Shown here: positions 5,144-12,828 of the stretch, in pieces
Numbering within the stretch: the first letter of the stretch is position 1
Layout: each line of letters starts with the position of its first letter
DNA from: Bacillota bacterium
GTDB lineage: Bacteria > Bacillota > Clostridia > Christensenellales > Aristaeellaceae
Assembly: GCA_023435435.1 (NCBI GenBank)
Contig: JAEYRW010000188.1
Coordinates: 1-13,464 of the forward strand
Direction: 5' to 3'
Length of the DNA: 13,464 nucleotides
Made by a program: the position numbers and the translations under genes
Notes under the pieces: model-generated
Seen by the model: only the letters and a program-made list of their open reading frames with translations
What the model was told of the DNA's origin: nothing
Databases searched by the model: none

Positions 5144-7663
5144 TCAATTGGCGCAGCTTTCGCAGGCTTCCACCTCGAGCGCCTTGCTGCGGACGTAGTA
5201 AACCGTTTTCACGCCGGTCTCGTAGGCCAGTATGTACAGATCCAGCACCTGCCGCAGCGTGTATTCGTCGGTGATGTACAGATTCAGGCTCTGGGACTGG
5301 TCGATGTGCCTCTGCCGCGCGCCCGCCGCGCGCACCGACCACTTCTGGTCCACCAGATGCGCGCTCTTGTAGTACCAGTGGGTCTTCATGGAAAGCTCCG
5401 GTGCCACGCGGGGAAGGATGGCGCCCTTTTTCTCCTCAAGAAAGAAGCGGTGCATCACCGGATCCACGCCCGCCGTGGTGCCCGCCAGGATGCTCGTGGA
5501 GCTGGTGGGCGCGACGGCGATGAGGTAGGCGTTGCGCATGCCGCCCGCCGCGACCTTTTCGGAAAGAGCCTTCCATTTTTCAGACGCGTAGCCGCGCTTC
5601 TCAAAGTACGCGCCCGTCTGCCAGTCGCTCCCGGGGAACAGGGGATAGGCCCCCTTCTCCCGGGCGAGCCGGGCGCTTGCCTCCACGGCCAGATAGTTGA
5701 TCCGCTCGAACACCTCGTCCGCAAACGCAATGTGTTCCGGCTTTTCCCACGCGATGCCGCGCCGCGCCAGCATGTGATGGTAGCCGTGCACGCCCAGCCC
5801 GATGGCCCGGTAGCGCGCGTTGGTGATGCCCGCGTAGGCCACGGGATAGAAGTTCAGGTCGATGACGTTGTCGAGGGCCCGCACGGCGGTCTCAACCACC
5901 CTGCGCATGGCATCCTCGTCCTCCACCGGGAGCGTGCCCAGCGACAGGGACGCGAGGTTGCACACCACGAAATCCCCGGGCTTGGTGGTGGTCACCACCA
6001 CCGTTTCGCCGTCCCTTGTCTCGATCTCCCGGGAGAGGAGCTCCGTCCCGCTCATGTTCTGGGCAATTTCGGTGCACAGATTTGAGCAGTAGATCATGCC
6101 CGCCTGGGGATTCGTGTTCATGCGGTTCACGCTGTCGCGGAAAAAGGCGAAGGGCGTGCCCGTTTCCACGGCTGATTTCAGGATCAGCCGCACCAGTTCC
6201 TTGAGCGGGATTTCGCGCTTGCGGATGCGGGCGTCCGCCACGCACTCCAGATAGCGCTTCTCCCACGTCTCACCGTAGGAATCCTCGAGGGAGTATCCTT
6301 TGACGGTCAAAATCTCGTGGGGGCACATGAGGTACCAGCTCTGGTTGAGGTCTTCCCGGGCCATTTTCCAGAAAAGATCCGGATAGCACACGCCGGGGAA
6401 CACGTCGTGGGCCTTGAGCCGGTCGTCGCCGTTGTTCGTGCGCAGCTGTAAAAACTCGGGCAGGTCCTTGTGCCACGCGTCAAGGTACACCGCCACCGCG
6501 CCCTGGCGCATGCCCAGCTGATCCACGGCGACGGACGTGTCGTTGACCAGCTTGATCCAGCGGATGACGCCGCCCGCCGCGCCCTCAAAGCCCCGGATGG
6601 TGGAACCGGTGGCGCGCACCTTGCCGAAGTACATGCCCATGCCGCCGCCGAATTTGGAGACCTTGGCAAAGCTGTCCACGGAGTGGTAGATGCCCTCCAG
6701 GCTGTCGGGCACCGTGTCCACAAAGCAGCTGGAAAGCTGGTGGAAGGGCTTGCGCGCGTTTGACAGGGTGGGCGTCGCCATGGTCATCTGGAAAAGGCTC
6801 AGGGCGTCGTAGAATTTTTTGACCCACAGGAGCCGGTCTTTCTTTTCCGGCATGGCAAGGTGAAGCGCGATGCCCAGAAACATCTCCTGGGGCGTCTCCA
6901 GCGGAATGTGGCCCCGGGTGCGGATGATGTAGCGCGCCAGCATGAGGTCGAGCCCCGCGTAGGTGAACAAATCGTCGCGTTTTTCGTCCATGTACGCGGC
7001 GCATTCGTCGATTTCGGCCTTGGGATAGCTTTCGAGGATGTACGCGCCGTAAAGCCCCTCGTCGGTGAGATACCGGAGCTTTTCATAGAAGCCCCCGATG
7101 TTGCGCCGGGCCGTCTCAAGCGCCAGGGCGCGCCGGAACCGGAACATCAAAAGCCGGGCGGCGATGTACTCCCACTTGGGCGCCTCCTGGGTGGTAAGCT
7201 CGGCGGCCGCGCGCACAAGGGCGGAAAGCCGCCCCTCGGCGTCCATGTCGTTTTTTTCAAACGACTGGTACTTGGCCGCAAGCCGGGAAATGGCGTAGGC
7301 CTCGTCCGCGTAGTCCTTGGCGGCGCGGGTAAGGCACTCGGAAAGGCCCTCCACGCCCACGGCAAAGGCAATTTCCTTGACGGACGCGCGCCGCTTCGCC
7401 CGGGTCTCGCGGTAGAGGATGTAGCTCTTGGCGACGGCATAAAAGCCGGCGGCCATGAGGACGCGTTCCACGTTGTCCTGAATGGCTTCCACGGCCACAG
7501 AACCGCCATCCGGGAACGCGGCGGCCTCCACGCGAAGGAGCAGCGCCGAGAGCGTCTCCGGGCCGCAGGGCTCGCCGACGCTCTCAAATGCCCGGGCCAT
7601 GGCGGATGTGATTTTGGTGGGGTCGTATGTCTCCTGTGCGCCGTTGCGCTTGACAATGAGCAT
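5144..7663 (-). CDS. nrdA: Class I ribonucleoside-diphosphate reductase, alpha (catalytic) subunit
   Basis: 839 residues. The N-terminus (about 1-90, VKRNGAQETYDPTKI onward) is an ATP-cone, the allosteric activity domain typical of NrdA and absent from most NrdE. Active-site residues are present: Cys313 (SSCF) and Cys568 (VVCNL) as the redox pair, Cys530 as the thiyl cysteine, with Asn528 and Glu532 in NLCTE. Tyr822-Tyr823 (TVYY) correspond to the radical-transfer tyrosines. The tail ends CESCAN, whose Cys834 and Cys837 should shuttle electrons from thioredoxin or glutaredoxin. The start has a modest AGG about 8 nt upstream and is the only ATG before the conserved N-terminus. It is followed at 13 bases by nrdB. 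Neither gene shows a frameshift or missing catalytic residue, so the enzyme should be active when oxygen is available to build the radical. Confidence 0.96.
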   Translation of the reverse strand: MLIVKRNGAQETYDPTKITSAMARAFESVGEPCGPETLSALLLRVEAAAFPDGGSVAVEAIQDNVERVLMAAGFYAVAKSYILYRETRAKRRASVKEIAFAVGVEGLSECLTRAAKDYADEAYAISRLAAKYQSFEKNDMDAEGRLSALVRAAAELTTQEAPKWEYIAARLLMFRFRRALALETARRNIGGFYEKLRYLTDEGLYGAYILESYPKAEIDECAAYMDEKRDDLFTYAGLDLMLARYIIRTRGHIPLETPQEMFLGIALHLAMPEKKDRLLWVKKFYDALSLFQMTMATPTLSNARKPFHQLSSCFVDTVPDSLEGIYHSVDSFAKVSKFGGGMGMYFGKVRATGSTIRGFEGAAGGVIRWIKLVNDTSVAVDQLGMRQGAVAVYLDAWHKDLPEFLQLRTNNGDDRLKAHDVFPGVCYPDLFWKMAREDLNQSWYLMCPHEILTVKGYSLEDSYGETWEKRYLECVADARIRKREIPLKELVRLILKSAVETGTPFAFFRDSVNRMNTNPQAGMIYCSNLCTEIAQNMSGTELLSREIETRDGETVVVTTTKPGDFVVCNLASLSLGTLPVEDEDAMRRVVETAVRALDNVIDLNFYPVAYAGITNARYRAIGLGVHGYHHMLARRGIAWEKPEHIAFADEVFERINYLAVEASARLAREKGAYPLFPGSDWQTGAYFEKRGYASEKWKALSEKVAAGGMRNAYLIAVAPTSSTSILAGTTAGVDPVMHRFFLEEKKGAILPRVAPELSMKTHWYYKSAHLVDQKWSVRAAGARQRHIDQSQSLNLYITDEYTLRQVLDLYILAYETGVKTVYYVRSKALEVEACESCAN

Positions 7664-7713
7664 GCGAAAACCTGCCTTTGTAATTGATGGGCTCTCTCAA
7701 AAGCGAATATGTA

Positions 7714-7742
7714 TTTATACCCCCGATCCGACCCGGACGAAA
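7714..7742 (-). promoter_or_regulatory. Possible nrdA promoter
   Basis: On the minus strand TATAAA (7719-7714) lies in an AT-rich stretch within an otherwise GC-rich 120-base gap, about 50 bases before the nrdA ATG. Seventeen nt upstream is TTTCGT (7742-7737), a poor -35. I found no clear pair of NrdR boxes. nrdA might also be reached by readthrough from the radical SAM gene, since no terminator is visible between them. Confidence 0.35.
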
Positions 7743-7784
7743 CGGCGGTTGCGCCATTCCCGGGAGCATGTGCGATGGACGGTA

Positions 7785-8849
7785 CTATCGTTCTTTGATC
7801 AAGGCCGTCCGCACATTCATCTCCGTCAAGGCGCGGTAAACAACACTCGCAAAATCGCCGAACGCGGTGGATTGCGGCAGCGATTTTAACACTTTCATCA
7901 ATGCATCCGGCTGCGGCAGGTCGTTCTTTTCATAAAACGCACCATAGTCACGATTGCCCGGCAGCGCGGATATTTTGCGCGCGATTTCCATCGGGTCGGC
8001 CGTCCGCAGGTCGCCCAGGCATGCCGTTTCCGCGCCTGTGTTGCCGACGAAAAGGCGCGCGTCGTGGTGCAAAGACAGATATAAGTCCTGCTGCGGTTTG
8101 GAGAACAATTCGTGCAAGGAAAGCCCGGCTTCAAACCTCTCCGCAACCGTTTCGGGCGTTTGCACCGTTTCGGGGTTTGGGAATGTAACGATGTCCCGAC
8201 GCCAACGGCGGAGCAAATTCCGGAATTGCTCCAGCTGTTCAAACGTCGCGCGATACGGCTCGAACGCCATCATTCTTTTGTGGGGCGCAAAAACAGGAAC
8301 CGCAAAGTAAACGCTGTCGGGTGAGCATTCTTCGAGAAGCGCGATCATCCCGTCGCCGTCTTCCGCGAAAAAACGATTCAGCATCAGAGAAACTTCGAGA
8401 TGACAGCCTCTTGATTTTATGTAATCGGCGGCTTGAATCGCATGCGCAAAGGCGCCGCTTCCGCAAACCAGTTCGTCGTAATTTTTCCCGATGCCGTGTA
8501 AAGTAATGCCGAAGGTGCGACATCCGTGCGACAAGTAGGAATCCGTTACGACGTCGCGGTCGGGGCGCCGCATGAGCGCGATTCCCGTGGTCATCCCGTG
8601 GTGAAAATAGCGGATGCGGCTTGTCGCAGCCGCGGCGTCGAGAATCGCACAAATGTCCGGGTGGTTGATCGGTTCGTTGTCCAAGGTAAACGACGTCCCC
8701 TGCGGCAGAGATTCGGCGATTTCATCCAGCTTTTGAATGCACGCGAACGCATCCCGCGCCGTCATCATCGGCGCGGGTCCGCCGTTTACATAGCAATGCT
8801 TGCACCGCGTATTGCAGCCCGCGAGCAAAAAGTCAAAGTTGATCTCCAT
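7785..8849 (-). CDS. Radical SAM protein of unknown product
   Basis: 354 residues; AAAGGGG lies about 7 nt upstream of the ATG. Residues 11-20 contain CNTRCKHCY, the CxxxCxxC motif (Cys12, 16, 19) that holds a 4Fe-4S cluster and binds S-adenosylmethionine. Further barrel-like features are LDNEPINHPD (56-65, in the position of the family's GGEP motif) and ITLHGIGKNYDEL (115-127). The C-terminal part has LYLSLHHDARLFVGNTGAETACLGDL (256-281), which resembles the start of a SPASM-type region but carries only Cys277, so a full auxiliary cluster is unlikely. It could modify a peptide or small molecule; no precursor peptide or partner was found. GC is locally low (31 of 60 in 8401-8460, against 45 of 60 in a sampled nrdA line), a possible sign of transfer. 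It lies 121 bases upstream of nrdA on the same strand. Confidence 0.85.
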   Translation of the reverse strand: MEINFDFLLAGCNTRCKHCYVNGGPAPMMTARDAFACIQKLDEIAESLPQGTSFTLDNEPINHPDICAILDAAAATSRIRYFHHGMTTGIALMRRPDRDVVTDSYLSHGCRTFGITLHGIGKNYDELVCGSGAFAHAIQAADYIKSRGCHLEVSLMLNRFFAEDGDGMIALLEECSPDSVYFAVPVFAPHKRMMAFEPYRATFEQLEQFRNLLRRWRRDIVTFPNPETVQTPETVAERFEAGLSLHELFSKPQQDLYLSLHHDARLFVGNTGAETACLGDLRTADPMEIARKISALPGNRDYGAFYEKNDLPQPDALMKVLKSLPQSTAFGDFASVVYRALTEMNVRTALIKER

Positions 8850-8886
8850 CTCCGCACCCCTTTCGGACGCGCACCCTCGATTTTTT

Positions 8887-8915
8887 ATGATAACAGATCA
8901 AGACGAGCGGCGCAA
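8887..8915 (-). promoter_or_regulatory. Promoter for the radical SAM gene
   Basis: On the minus strand TTGCGC (8915-8910), a 17-nt spacer, then TATCAT (8892-8887) preceded by TG and one base (an extended -10). It lies 37 bases before the start codon. The -35 hexamer and spacer match those of the divergent DUF4317 promoter in the same intergenic region. Confidence 0.6.
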
Positions 8916-8987
8916 TCGCCGCTGCCTGATTCCGAACGGGGCAGCACACCGTCGGGGAAGGCGCTTGCGCCCGCCGTGCGCGATCGG

Positions 8988-9016
8988 TTGCGCCGTTCCC
9001 ACTTTGCTGTTATAAT
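8988..9016 (+). promoter_or_regulatory. Promoter for the DUF4317/kinase operon
   Basis: TTGCGC (8988-8993), a 17-nt spacer, then a perfect TATAAT (9011-9016) with the extended TG at 9008-9009. It lies 36 bases before the ATG at 9053. Confidence 0.75.
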
Positions 9017-9052
9017 GGTCGTTGCCAAATTCTATCATAAAAGAGGACGAGC

Positions 9053-10165
9053 ATGAATAAAAAAGAAATTGCCGAGCTTCGCCGCCGGTTCAACCCCGAC
9101 AGGAATAACATTACCCTCATTCGCGGCTGCTATGTGGACGAGAAGCGCCAGATCGTGTCAGAGCTGTGCGAGCCCGCGCTCTCCATCCCCATGGAGGAAC
9201 TTGAAAAATACATGGCCATCTTCCGCCGCGCGCTCTCGGGCGACGCGGGCAAGAACCTTGCGGACGTGGTATTCCGCCCCGACCAGGTGATGGAGGGCGC
9301 GGAGCACAAGCTGCTCATGGCGCTCCGGGACACGCAGCTCCGGGACGAGAAAGCCATCTCCGCCTTTTACGAACGGGTCATCGATTCCCTCGCGCTGGAG
9401 GGGAACTACCTCATCCTGCTGGCCCACGACGCCTTCGACCTGCCCGCGAAATTTGCGGACGCGGAGTCGGAGGAGGTGTTTCAGTACATCCTCTGCGCCG
9501 TCTGCCCCGTAAAGCAGTCGCGGCCCGCGCTCAGCTACTTCGCCGTGGAGAACGAATTCCACAACCGCGTGCCCGACTGGGTGGTGGCCGCGCCGGAGGT
9601 GGGCTTCCTGTTCCCTGCGTTTGACGACCGGGCGACCAACATCTATAACGCGCTCTACTACACACGCGATGCCGCCGAATCCCACGAGGAGCTGACGGAC
9701 GCGCTCTTCGGCGTGGAGATGCCCATGGCGGCCGCGGCCCAGAAGGAGGCGTTCGAGGCGGTTCTGGAGGATTCCCTGGCGGAGGACCTGAGCTACGAGG
9801 TCGTCATGGCCGTGCAGGGGGAGCTGCGCGAGAAGATCGAGGAGAAAAAGGCAGACAAGGAGGCGGAGGCGCCCACCGTCTCCAAGCACGAGGTTAAAAA
9901 CCTTCTGCGCAAGCAGGGCGTGCCGGAACAGCGCGTGCAGGCGTTTGAGGAAAAATATGACGAAACGTTCGGAAAGGGCGTCGACCTTAACGTGCGCGCC
10001 GTGGCGGAAGTGAAAAAGCTCGAGCTTGTGACGCCGGACGTGGTGATCCGCGTGGCCCCCGACCGCGCGGACCTGGTGGAAACGCGGGTCATCGACGGGA
10101 TCAAATATATCCTCATCCGCGCGGACGAGGGCGTCGAGGTCAACGGCGTCGATATCCGCATATGA
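9053..10165 (+). CDS. DUF4317 family protein
   Basis: 370 residues; GAGG lies about 6 nt upstream of the ATG. The N-terminus MNKKEIAELRRRFNPDRNNITLIRGCYVDEKRQIVSE is, from memory, the hallmark of DUF4317, a family known mainly from Clostridia with no assigned function. No signal peptide or membrane segment is seen, so it is probably cytoplasmic. Residues about 255-285 (ELREKIEEKKADKEAEAPTVSKHE) are a charged linker or short coiled coil, and after it a C-terminal domain (about 285-370) contains a KHEVKNLLRKQGVPEQRVQAFEEKYDETFG segment and a beta-rich end. The stop codon overlaps the next gene's ATG (ATGA), which points to translational coupling with the kinase. Confidence 0.88.
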   Translation: MNKKEIAELRRRFNPDRNNITLIRGCYVDEKRQIVSELCEPALSIPMEELEKYMAIFRRALSGDAGKNLADVVFRPDQVMEGAEHKLLMALRDTQLRDEKAISAFYERVIDSLALEGNYLILLAHDAFDLPAKFADAESEEVFQYILCAVCPVKQSRPALSYFAVENEFHNRVPDWVVAAPEVGFLFPAFDDRATNIYNALYYTRDAAESHEELTDALFGVEMPMAAAAQKEAFEAVLEDSLAEDLSYEVVMAVQGELREKIEEKKADKEAEAPTVSKHEVKNLLRKQGVPEQRVQAFEEKYDETFGKGVDLNVRAVAEVKKLELVTPDVVIRVAPDRADLVETRVIDGIKYILIRADEGVEVNGVDIRI

Positions 10166-11130
10166 TGGACGCGCGCGTCGAGGCAGATCTCCGGCACAGC
10201 TACGGCATCTCGTTTGACGAATGCATGCCGGTGACCGGCGGCTGGCTGAACCTGAAGTGGAAAATTTCCACCGCCCGGGGCGAATTTCTGGTGAAACAGT
10301 TCAGCAATGAGCGATTCGACAAAACGAAGCTGATGCTGATCGAGGCCGCGCTTGAAAGGCAGATGGCGCTCCATTCGTTCGGCGTCCCCTGTCCGGCGAT
10401 TTTGCCATGCGGGGGCCGCGCCATCCGGATCACGGACGGCGGGACGGCCTACATGGTCATGGAATTTTGCACGGGGCATGTGGAAAAACCGGAGACGGTC
10501 ACGCCCGCGCAGATGGAGAGCCTGGGCGACGCGGCGGGGAAAATGCGTGGGGCGTTCGCGCGGCTTCCTGTGGAATCGGCCGCCGGATTTCCCCTCCGGG
10601 GCGAAGAGACGCTGGACGCTCTTTGGAAAAACTTCGAAACCCGCGCGGGGGAGTGCCCCGCGGACGCGCCCGCCGAATACCGGGCGGCGGTTCTCGCGCT
10701 GGAGCCGATTCTCAGGACACTGACACCCGCGTGGTTTGCGCGCCTGCCCAAGGGCATCGCCCACGAGGACTTTTCCCGCGACAACATGCTGTTCGAGGGA
10801 GACCGACTGTCCGCGATCCTGGATTTCGACCGCGGCCTGTATACATATGTCTGGCACGACCTCGGAAGGGCGCTCATGAGCCTTGTATTTGATGGGAGCA
10901 AGCCCGACATCGGGAAAATCGACGCGTTTCTGGTGGGCTACAACCGGCATCTGCCGCTTTCCCGCGCCGATATTGCGGACGCATTCAGACTCGCGTGGTG
11001 CGTCGAAACCCCGTGGTGGATTCAGCCCCAGTTCTTCGGCCAATGCCAAGAGGAGAAGGTTATGCGTTTCCGGGATGAAATGCTTTGGCTCACGGAAAAC
11101 TGGTTCGATCTTGATGCGATGCTCCGATAG
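10162..11130 (+). CDS. APH-fold (aminoglycoside phosphotransferase/choline kinase-like) kinase
   Basis: 322 residues if it starts at 10162; an adjacent ATG at 10165 is equally possible. Neither has a good Shine-Dalgarno sequence, so coupling to the DUF4317 stop is likely. The kinase core is clear: Lys45 in EFLVKQF (ATP binding); His201, catalytic Asp203 and Asn208 in HEDFSRDNML (the HxDxxxxN motif); and the metal-binding DFD at 221-223 in AILDFDRG. The fold includes aminoglycoside resistance kinases, homoserine kinase II and spore or small-molecule kinases. The substrate cannot be told from the sequence, and resistance should not be assumed. The C-terminus is Trp-rich (WWIQPQFF, WLTENWF). It is the last gene before a strong terminator. 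Confidence 0.88.
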   Translation: MMDARVEADLRHSYGISFDECMPVTGGWLNLKWKISTARGEFLVKQFSNERFDKTKLMLIEAALERQMALHSFGVPCPAILPCGGRAIRITDGGTAYMVMEFCTGHVEKPETVTPAQMESLGDAAGKMRGAFARLPVESAAGFPLRGEETLDALWKNFETRAGECPADAPAEYRAAVLALEPILRTLTPAWFARLPKGIAHEDFSRDNMLFEGDRLSAILDFDRGLYTYVWHDLGRALMSLVFDGSKPDIGKIDAFLVGYNRHLPLSRADIADAFRLAWCVETPWWIQPQFFGQCQEEKVMRFRDEMLWLTENWFDLDAMLR

Positions 11131-11143
11131 GACGACTCGCCGC

Positions 11144-11177
11144 AAAAATCCGCCGCGCGAAAGCGCGGCGGATTTTT
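11144..11177. terminator. Perfect bidirectional hairpin terminator
   Basis: AAAAATCCGCCGCGC (11144-11158) pairs with GCGCGGCGGATTTTT (11163-11177), 15 of 15 bases, around a GAAA tetraloop. The A-tract on one side and T-tract on the other give a U-tail in both directions. It ends the DUF4317/kinase operon from the left, 13 bases after its stop, and the LOR/SDH and cysteine-rich gene pair from the right. Confidence 0.93.
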
Positions 11178-11310
11178 ATGGAATATGTTCTCGCACGTTC
11201 GGCTTGCCCGCAGGTGTCCCTTTTCCCGTATGCCTGGGGTTTCCCCCTGTCAATGCCATCGGCGCGCGGCTGGGATAGCATTTCCAACCACGTGGATCCT
11301 CGCGCAACGT

Positions 11311-11538
11311 TTATTTCGCAAGCGCTTCCTTGATCTGCGCGCGGAACTCCGCCTCGGTTGCGCACACGACGTGTTCGCCGTCGATCTTGCCGTGCACCTT
11401 CCCCGCGCATTCCGGGTGCTTTTTGTTGCACTTCCCGAAACAGCCGATCTTGACCTCGCCGCCCAATGCCTTGATGTCCTTTTTCAGCGCTTTGACGTCC
11501 AGCCCGGAGCATTTTTCGCAAACCTTCACCTTTTTCAT
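11311..11538 (-). CDS. Small cysteine-rich ferredoxin-like (DUF1450-like) protein
   Basis: 75 residues from the ATG at 11538, chosen because AAAGGAG lies about 8 nt upstream; an ATG at 11562 would add eight residues without a better site. Six Cys: 7 and 10 (CEKC), 33 and 37 (GCFGKC), 44 and 59. The GCxGxC motif and the KVCEKC start resemble thioredoxin-like 2Fe-2S ferredoxins and the DUF1450 (YuzB) family, where GCLGxC followed by a VNGE-like turn is typical; here the turn is KIDGEHV (51-57). A metal or Fe-S site is inferred, not shown. It lies 51 bases after the LOR/SDH stop on the same strand with no U-tract hairpin between them, so the two are probably co-transcribed and end at 11144-11177. 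Confidence 0.78.
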   Translation of the reverse strand: MKKVKVCEKCSGLDVKALKKDIKALGGEVKIGCFGKCNKKHPECAGKVHGKIDGEHVVCATEAEFRAQIKEALAK

Positions 11539-11589
11539 GAATTTCACTCCTTTGCGTGTCATATACCCCGGGCGCGGGGATGTGAAGCG

Positions 11590-12681
11590 CTATCCGCCGA
11601 TCCTTTGAAGGCCCCGCGACACGTTCACCAGAAAATCCTGGGCGTTGGCGATGAAGCTCGTCACGGACAGGCTCCCTCGGTCGCGCAGCTTGTTGACCGC
11701 AAACTCGGAAATGTCCACCGTGTGGATGAACAGCGGGCGCACGGCGCCGTTCACCACCCGGAACGCGGGCGTCATGTTGCCCACCGCGATGGTGTGCAGC
11801 TGCGTCGCCAGGCAGATGACCGTTGTCGCCCGGCGGATGAGGGCGCGGGTGGCGTCCTGACCCCGGTACACGTCGGCGTAGACCTCCGGCAGCGGCCCGT
11901 CGTCGCGGATGGAGCCGGTCAGCACAAAGGGCACGCCCTTTTTCACCAACGCGGCCATGATGCCGTCCGTAATGCCGTAGCGCTTGATAAACGCCGGGAT
12001 GGAACCGCAGGCGCGCACCTTGTTGATGACGTCGATGTGGTGGTAATGGCCGTCCGGAACCAGGGCCTGGGTGTAAATATCCTGTCCCAGCGCGGTCTTG
12101 AAAAGCCCGCCCTCGAGATCGTGGGTCGCCAGCGCGTTTCCCGCCTGGAGCGCGTTCACGTAGCCGCGCTCAATGAGCCCCGCCATGGCGTCCCGGGCAT
12201 CGGAGTCAAACGAGCACGCCGGGCCGAGCACCCATAAAACGTTCCCGTGCTCGCGTTCGTGGCGGAGAAGCTCGTACAACGCGTCATAGTCCCGGGAATA
12301 GCTGGTCTCCCGGGAGCGGCCCTTGCGGAAGGCGAAACCGTCCGACCCGCCCGCGCGCGGCGCAAAGCCGTCCATGTGGACGTATACGCCCTCCTCGCCC
12401 CGCTCGGCACGCCCCAAAACCACCATTTCCCCCGCTTTCAGGGTGCGGAATTCGCGCACGGTGATTTTTCCCTCGTCCACAACGGCGACGCAATCCATGC
12501 GGCTTTCCTCCGCCAGCAGCCAGCGACCGCCCATTTTAAAGTATTCCGGGTAGATGGACGTGGCGTGATAGCCGTCGGGCGCGACGGCGTCCATGGGCGC
12601 GGGGGCGAGGCGTGCGTCGGGCGCGTTTCGCAGGGGGGAGGCGGTAAAGTCGGGGGCCTTGTAGCGCGGCATGTCGAACAT
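11590..12681 (-). CDS. LOR/SDH-domain (TIGR00300-type) protein, possible ornithine cyclodeaminase
   Basis: 363 residues from the ATG at 12681, which has AAGGAG 8 nt upstream; the longer frame to 12708 would put the ribosome binding site inside the coding region. The C-terminal domain (about 140-363) carries VLGPACSFDSDARDAM (151-166), GNALATHDLEGG (181-192), TALGQDIYTQ (196-205) and GHYHHIDVINKVR (211-223), which I recognise from memory as the TIGR00300 LOR/SDH family. The N-terminal about 110 residues are the family's smaller beta-rich domain. Relatives include an archaeal ornithine cyclodeaminase and the C-terminal part of the cyanobacterial AgrE enzyme, which convert ornithine to proline with NAD. 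That activity is possible here but unproven. No arginine-catabolism neighbour is in the window. It is divergent from the membrane-protein gene and upstream of the cysteine-rich gene. Confidence 0.78.
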   Translation of the reverse strand: MFDMPRYKAPDFTASPLRNAPDARLAPAPMDAVAPDGYHATSIYPEYFKMGGRWLLAEESRMDCVAVVDEGKITVREFRTLKAGEMVVLGRAERGEEGVYVHMDGFAPRAGGSDGFAFRKGRSRETSYSRDYDALYELLRHEREHGNVLWVLGPACSFDSDARDAMAGLIERGYVNALQAGNALATHDLEGGLFKTALGQDIYTQALVPDGHYHHIDVINKVRACGSIPAFIKRYGITDGIMAALVKKGVPFVLTGSIRDDGPLPEVYADVYRGQDATRALIRRATTVICLATQLHTIAVGNMTPAFRVVNGAVRPLFIHTVDISEFAVNKLRDRGSLSVTSFIANAQDFLVNVSRGLQRIGG

Positions 12682-12713
12682 ATTGCATACTCCTTTGCAT
12701 ATATACATCCATT

Positions 12714-12742
12714 ATCGTACATGCGTGCCGGACGGATGTCAA
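12714..12742 (-). promoter_or_regulatory. Promoter for the LOR/SDH gene
   Basis: On the minus strand a perfect -35 TTGACA (12742-12737), a 17-nt spacer, and TACGAT (12719-12714), four of six matches to TATAAT. It lies 33 bases upstream of the chosen ATG, leaving a short leader that contains the ribosome binding site. Confidence 0.65.
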
Positions 12743-12778
12743 TACGCCGCAAAAATTTTGGGAACCCGCCCCGCCCTG

Positions 12779-12807
12779 TTGCGCCGGAGGGCCGGCTCCT
12801 GTATGAT
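12779..12807 (+). promoter_or_regulatory. Promoter for the membrane-protein gene
   Basis: TTGCGC (12779-12784), a 17-nt spacer, and TATGAT (12802-12807), five of six matches to TATAAT, 21 bases before the ATG. It is back to back with the LOR/SDH promoter, 36 bases apart, and shares the TTGCGC -35 with two other promoters in the window. Confidence 0.6.
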
Positions 12808-12828
12808 AGACGCCATGGGGGTGAAAGG

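Noticed and set aside
7664..7784. NrdR-box operator upstream of nrdA
   Set aside because: I searched for the paired ACACAATATATTGTGT-like repeats and found only a weak half match in the AT-rich -10 region.
10162..11130. Aminoglycoside resistance gene
   Set aside because: The APH fold is shared by many housekeeping kinases; no close resemblance to a named resistance enzyme and no mobile element nearby.
11225..11254. TTGACA on the minus strand (11254-11249) in the gap before the bidirectional terminator, suggesting a short RNA
   Set aside because: The -10 position reads only ATACGG or TACGGG, and the transcript would be very short. Not enough to call a promoter or small RNA.
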